Counted from the first letter of the stretch, positions 38,727 to 47,886 are shown. The stretch is DNA of 64,000 nt from Bacteroides intestinalis DSM 17393 (GCF_000172175.1 NZ_ABJL02000008.1:3038001-3102000); one strand, 5' to 3'. Numbers and translations: made by a program. The notes: generated by a model from the sequence alone, not told the origin.

Positions 38727-40289
38727 ATGAAGAAAATATATATCATATTAGCAACATTGCTTGTTACAGGTCTCTCTTCCTGCGATATGGAAAAATACCC
38801 ATACAGCTCAGTTGAAGAGTCTCAATACCTGGCAACAATGAACGACTTTACAAATGCACGTATCGGAATATATTCCTACTATCGTTCCATAACGACAGGT
38901 GGGTACATATTAACCCCTGAATTACAATGCGATGATTTCCATGCCACAGCTGGTTTTTCCAATTCATATGGTAATCAGTATCGCTGGGACTTCCAATCTT
39001 CAGACGGCAACGTAGAAGGTGTATGGCAAAATCATTATGCACACATTGCACGTTGTAACTACTTTATTGATGGTTACAATAAAGTGCTGGATGGTACTGT
39101 CACCGATTTGAGTGATGCAAATAAAGAACTTATTGCAGCTTATGCTGGTGAAGCATATTTCACAAGAGCTTATAACTACTTTCAATTAGTGGGGTATTTT
39201 TGCAAAGCTTACAACCCTGCAACTGCAGAAAGTGATTTAGGCTTACCCCTACAATTGGTCTATTCTCCGACATCAGATGCAAGTGCTTATCCGGGACGTT
39301 CTTCTTTGAAAGCAACCTATGAACAAATCCTCAGTGATTTGACAGAGGCTAAGAAACTTGTAAATGCAAGTAAAACAGTTACTCAAGCACAAAACGTTTT
39401 AAACTATATTTCGCAAGATATAGTAACAGCATTTCAAGCACGCGTTGCATTGCAAATGAAAGATTATACAACAGCTATCAGTAACTCGACTTCGCTGATC
39501 AATACAGGGAAATACCCTTTATTGAACTCGGAAGATGGAGGAGAAGCTTTCCGTAATATGTGGGTAAAAGATACTGGTTCTGAAGTAATTTGGCAAATTT
39601 ACATGAGTGCAGATGAATTGGGAAGCGCCACAGGAACCAGTTTCTGGGGACAGTATAAAAAAGATGATCCTTCTTCACAAGTAATGGACTACATTCCTTC
39701 ACAAAAGCTTATCGACCTTTATGAACAAGATCGTGATATTCGTTTTGCTGCTTATTTTGCTCCTTTCACATTAAAAGTTTCTACCGGTGCAACAGGAGAT
39801 ATTTACGTATTCGACAAATATCCTGGTAATCCGGATATTTATAATGTAGTAAGCGTTGACAATCATTATACTAATAAATCGAAGCCTTTCCGGATTTCAG
39901 AACAGTATCTGATTGCAGCTGAAGCCTATGTAGGTAACAACGACATCGTTAACGGAGCAAAGTATCTGAACTTACTAAGAGCTAGTCGCCTTGTAGATTA
40001 TGTAGATGTTACTTATAATAGCCCGAACACTTTATTAGCTGATATCCAAGACGAACGTCACAAAGAATTAGTTGGCGAAGGTTTTCGTCTGACAGATTTG
40101 AAACGGTGGGGATTAGGAGTAAATCGTGAAGATGCAACTCAGGACGCAGCTTTGGTTTTATTGCCTGGTGGTACCAATACAACAGCTTTAACTAAAACAG
40201 CTGATGACTTCCGAATGGTATGGCCCATTCCTAAATCGGAAACAGACGTTAATCCGCAGATCAAAGGCCAACAAAATCCCGGATATTAA
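38727..40289 (+). CDS. SusD/RagB-family lipoprotein, locus E
   Basis: 520 aa with lipobox GLSSC (Cys19) then DMEKYPYSSVEESQY. TPR-type part with AYFTRAYNYFQLVGYFCKAYNP; C-terminal motifs FRISEQYLIAAEAYVGN and DIQDERHKELVGEGFRLTDLKRWG; ends MVWPIPKSETDVNPQIKGQQNPGY. It begins 27 bp after susC-E and is co-transcribed with it, making this the pair predicted to be on in this assembly. Confidence 0.95.
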   Translation: MKKIYIILATLLVTGLSSCDMEKYPYSSVEESQYLATMNDFTNARIGIYSYYRSITTGGYILTPELQCDDFHATAGFSNSYGNQYRWDFQSSDGNVEGVWQNHYAHIARCNYFIDGYNKVLDGTVTDLSDANKELIAAYAGEAYFTRAYNYFQLVGYFCKAYNPATAESDLGLPLQLVYSPTSDASAYPGRSSLKATYEQILSDLTEAKKLVNASKTVTQAQNVLNYISQDIVTAFQARVALQMKDYTTAISNSTSLINTGKYPLLNSEDGGEAFRNMWVKDTGSEVIWQIYMSADELGSATGTSFWGQYKKDDPSSQVMDYIPSQKLIDLYEQDRDIRFAAYFAPFTLKVSTGATGDIYVFDKYPGNPDIYNVVSVDNHYTNKSKPFRISEQYLIAAEAYVGNNDIVNGAKYLNLLRASRLVDYVDVTYNSPNTLLADIQDERHKELVGEGFRLTDLKRWGLGVNREDATQDAALVLLPGGTNTTALTKTADDFRMVWPIPKSETDVNPQIKGQQNPGY

Positions 40290-40315
40290 TTTGTTGAATT
40301 CTTAACTTTTGAAAT

Positions 40316-41191
40316 ATGAAATATTTGAATATATATTTATTGGCTTTATTGACAATCTTTATTGTCGGATGTTCGGATGATGATCCAGCAATGAACAGTG
40401 CAAGTACGACAGTCTCATTTACACAATCAGAAGTGACGTTCAATGAGAATGCCGGTATAGTAAAAGTTCCTCTAACAATTGAGGGCGAACGAAATGGAAT
40501 GATTAAAGTAACATTTAAAGTTGAAGATGGCAGTGCCATTGTAAACGAACATTATATTGTTACCACTACAACCGTTTATATTCCTACTGATGCCAATGAT
40601 ACTTTTGGTTGCGAGATTCGTTTATTAGATGATGGTATGACTGAGAATGATGACCGTAATCTGAAAGTAACTATTGAAAATGTAGAAGGTGCACAGACAG
40701 GAGCAACCTCTACATGCAATGTTATACTAAAAGATGTGGATAAGAATCCATATTTCAAACTGATGGGCACTTGGACATTTAATGCTGTAAAAGCAACAGA
40801 CGGTAGTGCAGTTAGCTTTACTGTAACAATCTCTGATGGCGGAGATGAAGCAAACCTAGAAAAGAGTTATGTCTTCAATGGATTTACAGATGGAAAGGGA
40901 TATGATGCAACCATACCTTGGACTGTAGATTATAATAAAGCTTCTGAAACACTTTCTGTAGTACAAGGACCGACTTATGCAAAATACAATTTTGGATTTG
41001 TGGGTGAAGTACGGGTATGTCCAATGGATCTTACTGCAGCATTATCCAAATCCCTAGAAGGAACTTGGAATGAAACATTCGACAGGATTGACTTTGATCC
41101 TAACGGAATTATCGGTGTAGGTGTATTCGACTCCGGAGAGTATGCAGGCTATTGGGCTGTATATGCAGAATGCTACATGGTCAAAAAATAA
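40316..41191 (+). CDS. Calx-beta-like surface lipoprotein, locus E
   Basis: 291 aa with lipobox IFIVGC (Cys19) followed by SDDDPAMNSAS. A Calx-beta-like domain spans about 30-145 (VTFNENAGIVKVPLTIEGERNGMIKVTFKVEDGSA ... CEIRLLDDGMTENDDRNLKVTIEN). The second half (NPYFKLMGTWTFNAVKATDG) matches the layout of the locus B lipoprotein. It lies 26 bp after susD-E in the same operon. Probably surface-exposed and ligand-binding; no enzymatic motif. Confidence 0.8.
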   Translation: MKYLNIYLLALLTIFIVGCSDDDPAMNSASTTVSFTQSEVTFNENAGIVKVPLTIEGERNGMIKVTFKVEDGSAIVNEHYIVTTTTVYIPTDANDTFGCEIRLLDDGMTENDDRNLKVTIENVEGAQTGATSTCNVILKDVDKNPYFKLMGTWTFNAVKATDGSAVSFTVTISDGGDEANLEKSYVFNGFTDGKGYDATIPWTVDYNKASETLSVVQGPTYAKYNFGFVGEVRVCPMDLTAALSKSLEGTWNETFDRIDFDPNGIIGVGVFDSGEYAGYWAVYAECYMVKK

Positions 41192-41224
41192 ATTGTTCTT
41201 TGAATAATTGACTTTATGTATAGA

Positions 41225-41258
41225 AAAAGGCTATGCTACTTTTATGGCATAGCCTTTT
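41225..41258 (+). terminator. terminator or attenuator before the locus E C10 gene
   Basis: Perfect 12-bp stem AAAAGGCTATGC / GCATAGCCTTTT with a 10-nt loop, the descending arm ending in TTTT. It lies 22 bp before the C10 start, so peptidase expression would depend on read-through or a weak separate promoter that I could not identify. Confidence 0.78.
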
Positions 41259-41280
41259 CATCATTAATAAGATTGAAAAT

Positions 41281-43410
41281 ATGAAAAAAGCTATTATCAT
41301 CCTTATTCTGGCTTTCCTGGTCTGTTCAGGACGGCTTTTTGCAGCTCCGCGCACTCCGCAGCAAGCATTAGAAGTTGCCCGCACATTTGTACGTTCTCAT
41401 GTCAATATGAAACACATTGATACAAAGGAGTTAAGACTGACAAATGGACAAAACATACAGACACGAACTATGATTTATCCTGCTTATTATATCATCAATA
41501 CAGGGAATGATAGTGGATTCGTCATCATTTCAGGGGATGATTGTGCACGGGAAGTACTAGCATATTCAGATAAAGGAAATCTGAATTATGAATATTTACC
41601 TGCCAACGTTAGGTATTGGTTGGATTTCTATACTGCTGAAATAAAACGAATGAATACAAACGGCAATTCTGTGAAGAACCCAACTGAAGTTCAAAATTCG
41701 GCAACAAGAGTAATTCCTCCAGTAGTCACACCTCTATTGGACAAAATAGAATGGGACCAAGGAAATCCTTATAATCTGGATTGTCCGGAAGAAAAAGGAG
41801 AACTCACTGTTACTGGCTGTGCTGCTACGGCACTTGCCATGGTAATGAAATATTATGAATATCCCAAACACGGAACAGGAAGTTACAGTTATACAACCGC
41901 AACTTTAAAAAAATCACTTTCCGTAAACTTTGAAGAGGCCAACTATAAATGGGATCTGATGCTGCCTCAATACACAAATGCGGCAACTGAAGAACAAAAG
42001 AAAGCTGTAGCCGAATTGATGCTCCACTGCGGCGTAGCTATGGATATGGATTATAACCTAAGTGCAGCTGGTGGTAGTGGAGCAGGCATATTCAAACAAT
42101 ATAATGCCCTGACGAAATTCTTCGGGTATAATCCTAATATATATTTTGAAGGACGTGATTATAATACTGAAGGACGCTGGAAAAATATGATTCAAAAAGA
42201 ATTGATTGCCGGGCGCCCTGTTCTATACAGTGGACAAAGCACCGCAGGAGGTCATGCATTTGTATTGGATGGTTGTGATGAGAATGACATGTATCATTTT
42301 AACTGGGGATGGAGCGGATATGCAAATGGATATTATTCCTTAAGCTCCCTGAATCCAGGATCAGGCGGCACAGGAAGTGGAAGTGGCGCCTATAATGATA
42401 TGCAATATATTATGCTCCTTGTACAACCGAAGACAACAGGAGAAGTTATTAGTGGCTTTACATTAGAGGGAAGCATGGATATTACACAAAAGCAATATGA
42501 AAGAAATGAAAGTATCAGTGCAAAGTTTACCAAAATATGGAACACTTCTACTCCTATGAGTGGGATTATCGGATTAGCTCTATATCAAGGAGATGAATTC
42601 ATCACATTTCTTACAACACCCACTTCAATTTCCAACATTGACGTAGGAAGTGGTTGGAATAGTATTACATTCAGCGGCACAATTCCATCTACTGTACCTA
42701 ACGGCAACTATCAACTTCATTTTGCCTCACAAAAAGATGGTGAAAAAGTACCAAGCATGTTACGTGGTCTTGAAGGTAAAAGCATCTGTTATAGTGTAGA
42801 GATTACTGCTAACAGTATTCTACTAAGCAGCATAGAAAACAATTCCGATTTGTATCAACTTGCTCCTGCAGAACTTATTGGTGAAGCTGTAGAGGGAAAA
42901 GATATATCTTTCAAAATACAAATCGAAAATAAAGGTTTAAAATATGAAGATGATTTTGCTATATATATACGTAAGAACGGAGCATTGCTCCCTTACACGC
43001 GCATCAGCGACTATACTGTAATACCAAGTAATACTTCCAGCACTATCACTATCACAGGAAACCCCGAATTACCAGCTGGAGAATACTATGCTATAGGAAG
43101 TTACCGTAAAGATGACACCTGGAAACAATTTACTAACAGTGAATTAAGACTGGTTTTCACAATTAAAGATGTAGAAACAGGTATTGGGCAAACCGAATCT
43201 TCTGAAGTGTTAAAGGTCATTCCTACAAATACAGGTTTGGAGATCACAAGTGAAAATTCCAACGAATTTATTGATATATTCTCCAGTCAGGGAGTTAAGA
43301 TAACGAGCGTAAAAGGGACACAAATAACCGTTCCATTGTCACAAAGTGGACTATATATTATAAGACAAGATAAGAATAGTCTAAAAGTATTGTACAACCC
43401 AAAACATTAA
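41281..43410 (+). CDS. C10 (streptopain-like) cysteine peptidase, locus E
   Basis: 709 aa from the ATG at 41281; an upstream in-frame ATG at 41233 lies inside the terminator hairpin and is rejected. Signal peptide (KKAIIILILAFLVCSGRLFA), SpeB-type propeptide (about 24-140), and C10 domain with Cys180 (TVTGCAATALAMVMKYYEYP), His325 (AGGHAFVLDGCDEN) and NWGWSGYANGYYSLSSLNPG. A beta-rich middle region and a short Por-like tail (IDIFSSQGVKITSVKG ... LSQSGLYIIRQD) follow. It shares the layout of the locus A peptidases. As the last gene of the active locus it would supply extracellular proteolysis for the SusC/D-E importer (inference). Confidence 0.92.
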   Translation: MKKAIIILILAFLVCSGRLFAAPRTPQQALEVARTFVRSHVNMKHIDTKELRLTNGQNIQTRTMIYPAYYIINTGNDSGFVIISGDDCAREVLAYSDKGNLNYEYLPANVRYWLDFYTAEIKRMNTNGNSVKNPTEVQNSATRVIPPVVTPLLDKIEWDQGNPYNLDCPEEKGELTVTGCAATALAMVMKYYEYPKHGTGSYSYTTATLKKSLSVNFEEANYKWDLMLPQYTNAATEEQKKAVAELMLHCGVAMDMDYNLSAAGGSGAGIFKQYNALTKFFGYNPNIYFEGRDYNTEGRWKNMIQKELIAGRPVLYSGQSTAGGHAFVLDGCDENDMYHFNWGWSGYANGYYSLSSLNPGSGGTGSGSGAYNDMQYIMLLVQPKTTGEVISGFTLEGSMDITQKQYERNESISAKFTKIWNTSTPMSGIIGLALYQGDEFITFLTTPTSISNIDVGSGWNSITFSGTIPSTVPNGNYQLHFASQKDGEKVPSMLRGLEGKSICYSVEITANSILLSSIENNSDLYQLAPAELIGEAVEGKDISFKIQIENKGLKYEDDFAIYIRKNGALLPYTRISDYTVIPSNTSSTITITGNPELPAGEYYAIGSYRKDDTWKQFTNSELRLVFTIKDVETGIGQTESSEVLKVIPTNTGLEITSENSNEFIDIFSSQGVKITSVKGTQITVPLSQSGLYIIRQDKNSLKVLYNPKH

Positions 43411-43426
43411 ATATCCGTACAAATAA

Positions 43427-43466
43427 AAAGGATGAATTCACTTGATCAATCAAGAATTCATCCTTT
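43427..43466. terminator. bidirectional terminator between locus E and marC
   Basis: AAAGGATGAATTC / GAATTCATCCTTT perfect 13-bp stem, with an inner TTGAT / ATCAA stem. It sits between convergent genes and marks the right edge of the inversion region. Confidence 0.8.
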
Positions 43467-43477
43467 CTATTATATTA

Positions 43478-44128
43478 TTATATAGTTAAACTTCCTTCTT
43501 TCAGAATATCCACCAATATCGGCTTTACCCCACTCACGAAACACTCCACAGCAATTACCATCAGAATAAGCCCCATCAAGCGCATCATCACATTATTTCC
43601 CGTTTCTCCTAAAACCTTTACCAGTCGCGTAGAGGCACGCAAGATGAAAAATGTAATCAAGTAGATAAAGGCGATCATACCAATCAGTACACCTTTCATT
43701 TGGATAGTATGGGCATCCTGCATCAACACAATGGCGTTTGCTATGGCACCGGGACCGCAAAGCATCGGTATCCCTAAAGGGGTGACGGAGATGTCATCGG
43801 CATAAGTTTTAATCTCTTCATCTTTCAATTTCATTTGTGTATAACGTGCCTGCAACATATCAAAACCGATTTTAAAGATGATGACACCACCTGCTATACG
43901 AAAACCGTTTGTAGAGATCCCAAAGAACTTGAACAGGAACTGACCTGCAAAGGTAAAGACCATAATCGTGATGAAAGCTACTAATGTAGCACGAGACACT
44001 ACAGACTGTCGCTCCTTATCCGTCATTCCATGGGTCATAGTCAGAAAGACGGGCATAGTCCCGAGAGGATTTGTCAACGTAAAGAAAGAAGTGAAACAAA
44101 GCAAAGCGAAAGGTAAAATAGTATCCAT
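43478..44128 (-). CDS. MarC/SnatA-family multi-pass membrane protein
   Basis: 216 aa with about six hydrophobic segments. The start FALLCFTSFFTLTNPLGTMPVFLTMT and the middle SVTPLGIPMLCGPGAIANAIVL are typical of the MarC family, inner-membrane proteins of uncertain function, some of which affect amino-acid transport. It lies 51 bp downstream of the YjjG-type gene on the same strand, so both may be co-transcribed. Typical length for the family. Confidence 0.9.
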   Translation of the reverse strand: MDTILPFALLCFTSFFTLTNPLGTMPVFLTMTHGMTDKERQSVVSRATLVAFITIMVFTFAGQFLFKFFGISTNGFRIAGGVIIFKIGFDMLQARYTQMKLKDEEIKTYADDISVTPLGIPMLCGPGAIANAIVLMQDAHTIQMKGVLIGMIAFIYLITFFILRASTRLVKVLGETGNNVMMRLMGLILMVIAVECFVSGVKPILVDILKEGSLTI

Positions 44129-44179
44129 AGCTGCAAATTATGTGTTTACGCTGACAAAATTACAACTAATCCCTCAATG

Positions 44180-44872
44180 TCACAACAATTGGAGCAACTC
44201 TTTCAAATCTGTAATCTGATAAGTAGGCTTAAATGGAAACTCGGTACGTCCCGTTACATTATAGAACACCTGATGCATGCCTACACCCTGAGCACCCGTT
44301 ATATCATTTTCCCAGCTGTCACCTACCATCAACGATTCACGCAGTTCAGACTGAGTAGCCGACATGGCAAAATGGAAAATCTCAGGCCATGGCTTTAGGA
44401 CACCAATATCATCTGATAGAACTACTTTCTTGAAGTAATGGTCAATTCCGGCAGAACGCATTTTGTGGCATTGCAGTTCCTGAAATCCATTGGAAAGGAT
44501 ATAAAGATTATATTTAGGTGCCAAATATTCCAGCACTTCCTGCGCATGGGGCATCAATCTGCTTTTTGTAGGAATAACCGCAAAAAAGTCATCAGAAAAA
44601 GCTTTCGCTAAAGCCGTATCCCCCTCTCCTACTGCCTCCAGCGGATAGAGAAAACGTTGACGATTCAATTCTTCTTTTGTCACTTTTCCATCTGCATATT
44701 CTGCCCACAATTCGATATTACGCCTCTCATAGAGTTCATAGAAATGTTCAAAAGACCGAAAATAGCGATCATATTCATATTTGCGATACATTTCCTCAAA
44801 TGTATCACGGGCATTAAAAGAAAAGGCCCAGAGAGTATCATCCAGGTCGAAAAAAATATTCTTGTACTGCAT
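44180..44872 (-). CDS. YjjG-family HAD nucleotidase
   Basis: 230 aa. HAD motif I is FFDLDDTLW with Asp10 and Asp12, motif II is ILSNGF, motif III Lys lies in VVLSDDIGVLKPWPEIF and motif IV is MVGDSWENDITGAQGVG. This matches the YjjG/PhnX-like subfamily that dephosphorylates (non-canonical) pyrimidine nucleoside monophosphates in the cytoplasm. Length is typical. It is followed by marC after 51 bp and preceded by a terminator. Confidence 0.9.
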   Translation of the reverse strand: MQYKNIFFDLDDTLWAFSFNARDTFEEMYRKYEYDRYFRSFEHFYELYERRNIELWAEYADGKVTKEELNRQRFLYPLEAVGEGDTALAKAFSDDFFAVIPTKSRLMPHAQEVLEYLAPKYNLYILSNGFQELQCHKMRSAGIDHYFKKVVLSDDIGVLKPWPEIFHFAMSATQSELRESLMVGDSWENDITGAQGVGMHQVFYNVTGRTEFPFKPTYQITDLKELLQLL

Positions 44873-44884
44873 ATAAAAAGAAAA

Positions 44885-44911
44885 TGGCAGGGATAACCTT
44901 TCCCCGCCATT
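44885..44911 (-). terminator. terminator after the coiled-coil lipoprotein gene
   Basis: The minus strand shows ATGGCGGGGA / TCCCTGCCAT with one G-U pair and a short loop, followed by TTTTCTTTTT. It closes the operon 47161-44929. Confidence 0.8.
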
Positions 44912-44928
44912 CTTATAATTTAATTAAG

Positions 44929-45807
44929 TTATTTTACTTGGATAACCAGGTATCTGGATACGTTCCAGAAATCTTTCGGATTCGTAATCTTCAGAACGAG
45001 CTGATCTTTATCATCTTTCTCCAAAGCATAAGAACCTGCCGGATGAGTAGTCAAGACATCTGCACTCTTGGAATACAACTTAATTTCTTTCGTTGTACGA
45101 ATATCAACCTGAGTAAAGTAATCCTTATTGATGTCACCATCCTTAAGCACTTGCTTTTTCTGGAAGAGACCGGTATTTGTCAGAATATTCTGATCCTTCA
45201 GTTCTTTCTTTGTTCCGAAAACAAACCAAGCTGTGTTCAGTGCCTTATCTTGCTCAGCTACGGTTTTGGCTTTCGCTTCATTTTCGGCAGTAAGCACTTC
45301 TTTGTCAGTTGACAGGCCAGTCACAGCTGCATCCAGTTCCTGAATACGAATATTCTTAGAGGCAAGTTCAGCCTGCAATTCCTCGATACGCTGGGTTTTG
45401 GTTACCAATTCCTGGGTCAGAGATTCTACAGCTTTCTTCAACTGGGTAGAGTTATTCTTGCTACTTTTCAGCATAGCTTCCAGTTTAGCGATCTGCTCTT
45501 TGTTTTCTTGCATTTGTTTCTGGATAAATTCAATATCAGTGGCTATTTGCTGCTTAGCTGATAAAGAACCTTCTGAAACCGCACCACGCTGCAAGTCTAC
45601 GCGGCTTTCGGCGGCATTGATTTGGCGGAAGCCTTCAGAGATATCATTGAAAGTACCCATCATTTCATCCAGTTCAGCATTACGCTGGGTAAGTTCCATC
45701 AAAAGAGAATCATTTTCAGCTTTCAGTTGGTCTTTACTTCCACCTGACAAGCCATCGCACGATGCCATAACGGCCGCACATACAATTAAAACTGCTAACT
45801 TTTTCAT
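44929..45807 (-). CDS. coiled-coil lipoprotein of unknown function
   Basis: 292 aa. Lipobox VMASC (Cys17). Residues about 28-190 are a long coiled coil rich in Gln, Glu, Lys and Leu (QENKEQIAKLEAMLKSS; LVTKTQRIEELQAELASKN). A small C-terminal domain follows (NTAWFVFGTKKELKDQNIL ... FWNVSRYLVIQV). Conserved in Bacteroides next to rsmI as far as I recall, but I do not know a function. It begins 33 bp after rsmI and ends at a terminator. Confidence 0.8.
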   Translation of the reverse strand: MKKLAVLIVCAAVMASCDGLSGGSKDQLKAENDSLLMELTQRNAELDEMMGTFNDISEGFRQINAAESRVDLQRGAVSEGSLSAKQQIATDIEFIQKQMQENKEQIAKLEAMLKSSKNNSTQLKKAVESLTQELVTKTQRIEELQAELASKNIRIQELDAAVTGLSTDKEVLTAENEAKAKTVAEQDKALNTAWFVFGTKKELKDQNILTNTGLFQKKQVLKDGDINKDYFTQVDIRTTKEIKLYSKSADVLTTHPAGSYALEKDDKDQLVLKITNPKDFWNVSRYLVIQVK

Positions 45808-45840
45808 ACGCTTTTGTTTTACGTTGGTTAATGAAGTTAT

Positions 45841-46515
45841 TTAATCGTCTATTCCTGCTACTACTATTACTATTTCTCCACGCGGATCATTAGCTGTGAA
45901 ATGCTCAATCAATTCAGTCAGACTGCCACGCACCGTTTCTTCGTGCATCTTCGAGATCTCCCGGGATACAGATGCCTGACGTTCCGCACCGAAATGCTCT
46001 GCAAACTGAGCCAACGCTTTCACCAGACGGTGGGGAGACTCATAAAACACCATGGTACGGCGTTCCTCTGCCAATATCTTCAGACGTGTCATGCGTCCTT
46101 TCTTCTGCGGAAGAAAACCTTCGAAACAGAATTTTTCATTCGGCAAACCCGAAGCAACCAAAGCCGGCACAAGAGCTGTAGCCCCCGGCAAACATTGTAC
46201 TTCAATACCATTGCGAACACACTCACGCACTACCAGAAAGCCCGGATCAGAAATTCCCGGTGTACCTGCGTCCGATATTAACGCAACAGTTTCACCTGCC
46301 TTTATTCTATTAACAACACTTTCCACCATTTTATGTTCATTAAACTTATGATGGGATTGCATTGCGTTCTTTATTTCAAAATGCTTCAGTAAGATTCCGG
46401 AAGTGCGCGTATCTTCGGCAAGAATCAAATCCGCCTCTTTCAAAATACGAATAGCCCGGAATGTCATATCTTCCAAATTTCCTACCGGAGTAGGCACTAC
46501 ATAAAGTTTTCCCAT
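45841..46515 (-). CDS. rsmI: 16S rRNA (cytidine-1402 2'-O)-methyltransferase
   Basis: 224 aa. The N-terminus GKLYVVPTPVGNLEDMTFRAIRILKEADLILAEDTRTSGILLKHF and ALISDAGTPGISDPGFLVVREC are diagnostic for RsmI, a SAM-dependent tetrapyrrole-methylase-fold enzyme acting on C1402 of 16S rRNA. It is shorter than the ~285 aa E. coli protein because the C-terminal domain is absent, which is usual in Bacteroidota. It lies 13 bp downstream of the Pro/Glu-rich gene in the same operon. Confidence 0.95.
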   Translation of the reverse strand: MGKLYVVPTPVGNLEDMTFRAIRILKEADLILAEDTRTSGILLKHFEIKNAMQSHHKFNEHKMVESVVNRIKAGETVALISDAGTPGISDPGFLVVRECVRNGIEVQCLPGATALVPALVASGLPNEKFCFEGFLPQKKGRMTRLKILAEERRTMVFYESPHRLVKALAQFAEHFGAERQASVSREISKMHEETVRGSLTELIEHFTANDPRGEIVIVVAGIDD

Positions 46516-46528
46516 ATCCGTAACTGCT

Positions 46529-47161
46529 TTAACTAAAGTATTTCTTAAGAAGTTCTATAAAATCAACCACCGTTTCATTCTCTTCATCAGGATTAACGGT
46601 AGAAGAAAAGAGTTCCAATGCCTTTTCCAATGAAGGAGCAGCACCCAACTGGCGTATCACTTCATTCATACGGGCGGTATCACCACCAAAAATCTCGCGG
46701 GCAAAGCGAAATGAGTCATTCAGACTGATAGCATGCCGCAGATCAGTAGCCGGTTTTATCCGTTCTGCTAAAATAGGCGATGCAGAAGATATTATTGCGG
46801 ACGGTTCAGACTCGGGTTTGGATTCGGACTCAGGCTTGGGAGATACGACCTCTACCGGCTTGGTGATTTCAACAACGAGCGGTTCTACAGGAGTCGGCTT
46901 TACCGGTTCAGGAGCAACGACCGGCTCGGAAATAACCACTGAAGCGACAGGAGCTTCAGGAATAACAACTACCTCTACGGGAGTTTCGTCCAGCTGTTTC
47001 TGCAAAGCATCCAGTCGCGCACGCATCTGCTGTATATTCCGTTTAGCTACCACCTTCAATGTAGGATTGGCGTCTGTTGCAAGAACTTTCATTAAATATT
47101 TCAGTTCCTGAATATCCAGTTCTATGTCGTCCAATAATGTCTGCATTTCCTTTCGCATCAC
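46529..47161 (-). CDS. Pro/Glu/Val-rich protein of unknown function
   Basis: 210 aa, no signal peptide. The N-terminal 60 residues are helical (LLDDIELDIQELKYLMKVLA), the middle 60-130 is a low-complexity Pro-Val-Glu linker (EPVVAPEPVKPTPVEPLVVE), and the C-terminal 65 residues form a helical domain (LRHAISLNDSFRFAREIFGGDTARMNEVIRQL). The latter resembles a short conserved domain found in several Bacteroidota proteins. Function unknown. First gene of an operon with rsmI; divergent from tdk. Confidence 0.8.
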   Translation of the reverse strand: MMRKEMQTLLDDIELDIQELKYLMKVLATDANPTLKVVAKRNIQQMRARLDALQKQLDETPVEVVVIPEAPVASVVISEPVVAPEPVKPTPVEPLVVEITKPVEVVSPKPESESKPESEPSAIISSASPILAERIKPATDLRHAISLNDSFRFAREIFGGDTARMNEVIRQLGAAPSLEKALELFSSTVNPDEENETVVDFIELLKKYFS

Positions 47162-47258
47162 AAATGTTAATGCCGCAAATGTAGAAATAAATAATGAAAA
47201 AATATCGGAAAGCCATTAAAAGTGTTATTTTTGCGGCTAAAATAAACATTTTAAAACA
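47162..47258. promoter_or_regulatory. divergent promoter region, tdk / Pro-Glu-rich gene
   Basis: A -7-like TATTTTTG lies at 47226-47233 (+), 25 bp before tdk. TACATTTG lies on the minus strand at 47176-47183, 14 bp before the other start. -33 elements are not clear. Confidence 0.5.
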
Positions 47259-47864
47259 ATGGTATTATTCTCGGAAGACCATATACAGGAAACCAATCGT
47301 AGAGGAAGAATTGAAGTTATATGCGGCTCAATGTTCTCCGGTAAGACAGAAGAACTGATCCGCCGTCTGAAGCGCGCTAAATTCGCCAAACAGCGTGTAG
47401 AAATATTCAAACCTGCCATTGACACACGCTATTCGGAAGAAGAGGTCGTATCTCACGACAGCCATTCCATTGCCTCTACACCGATTGATTCATCGGCAAG
47501 TATCCTGCTGTTCACTTCAGAAATCGATGTAGTAGGTATCGACGAAGCACAATTCTTTGATAATGGTCTGATTGATGTATGTAATGAACTTGCCAATAAT
47601 GGCATACGTGTTATTGTAGCAGGTCTGGATATGGACTTCCGCGGTTTTCCCTTCGGCCCTATGCCCGGACTTTGTGCCATTGCCGATGAAGTATCCAAGG
47701 TCCACGCTATTTGTGTGAAGTGCGGACAATTAGCCTCCTTCTCACACCGCACTGTCAAGAACGACAAACAAGTCCTCTTGGGAGAAACAGCTGAATACGA
47801 ACCCCTCTGTCGGGAATGTTATCTGCGGGCAATAAAGGGAGACCGGACTGCCGCCGGTGAATAA
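47259..47864 (+). CDS. tdk: thymidine kinase
   Basis: 201 aa. P-loop GSMFSGKT (23-30), the Walker-B-like VVGIDEAQFFD, and a zinc-binding lasso (AICVKCGQLASFSHRTV ... PLCRECY) identify a type II thymidine kinase, which phosphorylates thymidine to dTMP in the cytoplasm as part of salvage. Length is typical. The ATG at 47259 is chosen because the next Met is inside the P-loop. The AI-2E-family gene follows after 22 bp. Confidence 0.96.
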   Translation: MVLFSEDHIQETNRRGRIEVICGSMFSGKTEELIRRLKRAKFAKQRVEIFKPAIDTRYSEEEVVSHDSHSIASTPIDSSASILLFTSEIDVVGIDEAQFFDNGLIDVCNELANNGIRVIVAGLDMDFRGFPFGPMPGLCAIADEVSKVHAICVKCGQLASFSHRTVKNDKQVLLGETAEYEPLCRECYLRAIKGDRTAAGE

Positions 47865-47886
47865 ACTATAAAAAAGCAAAAGCCTT

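Noticed and set aside
41233..41280. Upstream ATG of the locus E C10 peptidase
   Set aside because: It lies inside the terminator hairpin and would place 16 residues before a perfect signal peptide at 41281.
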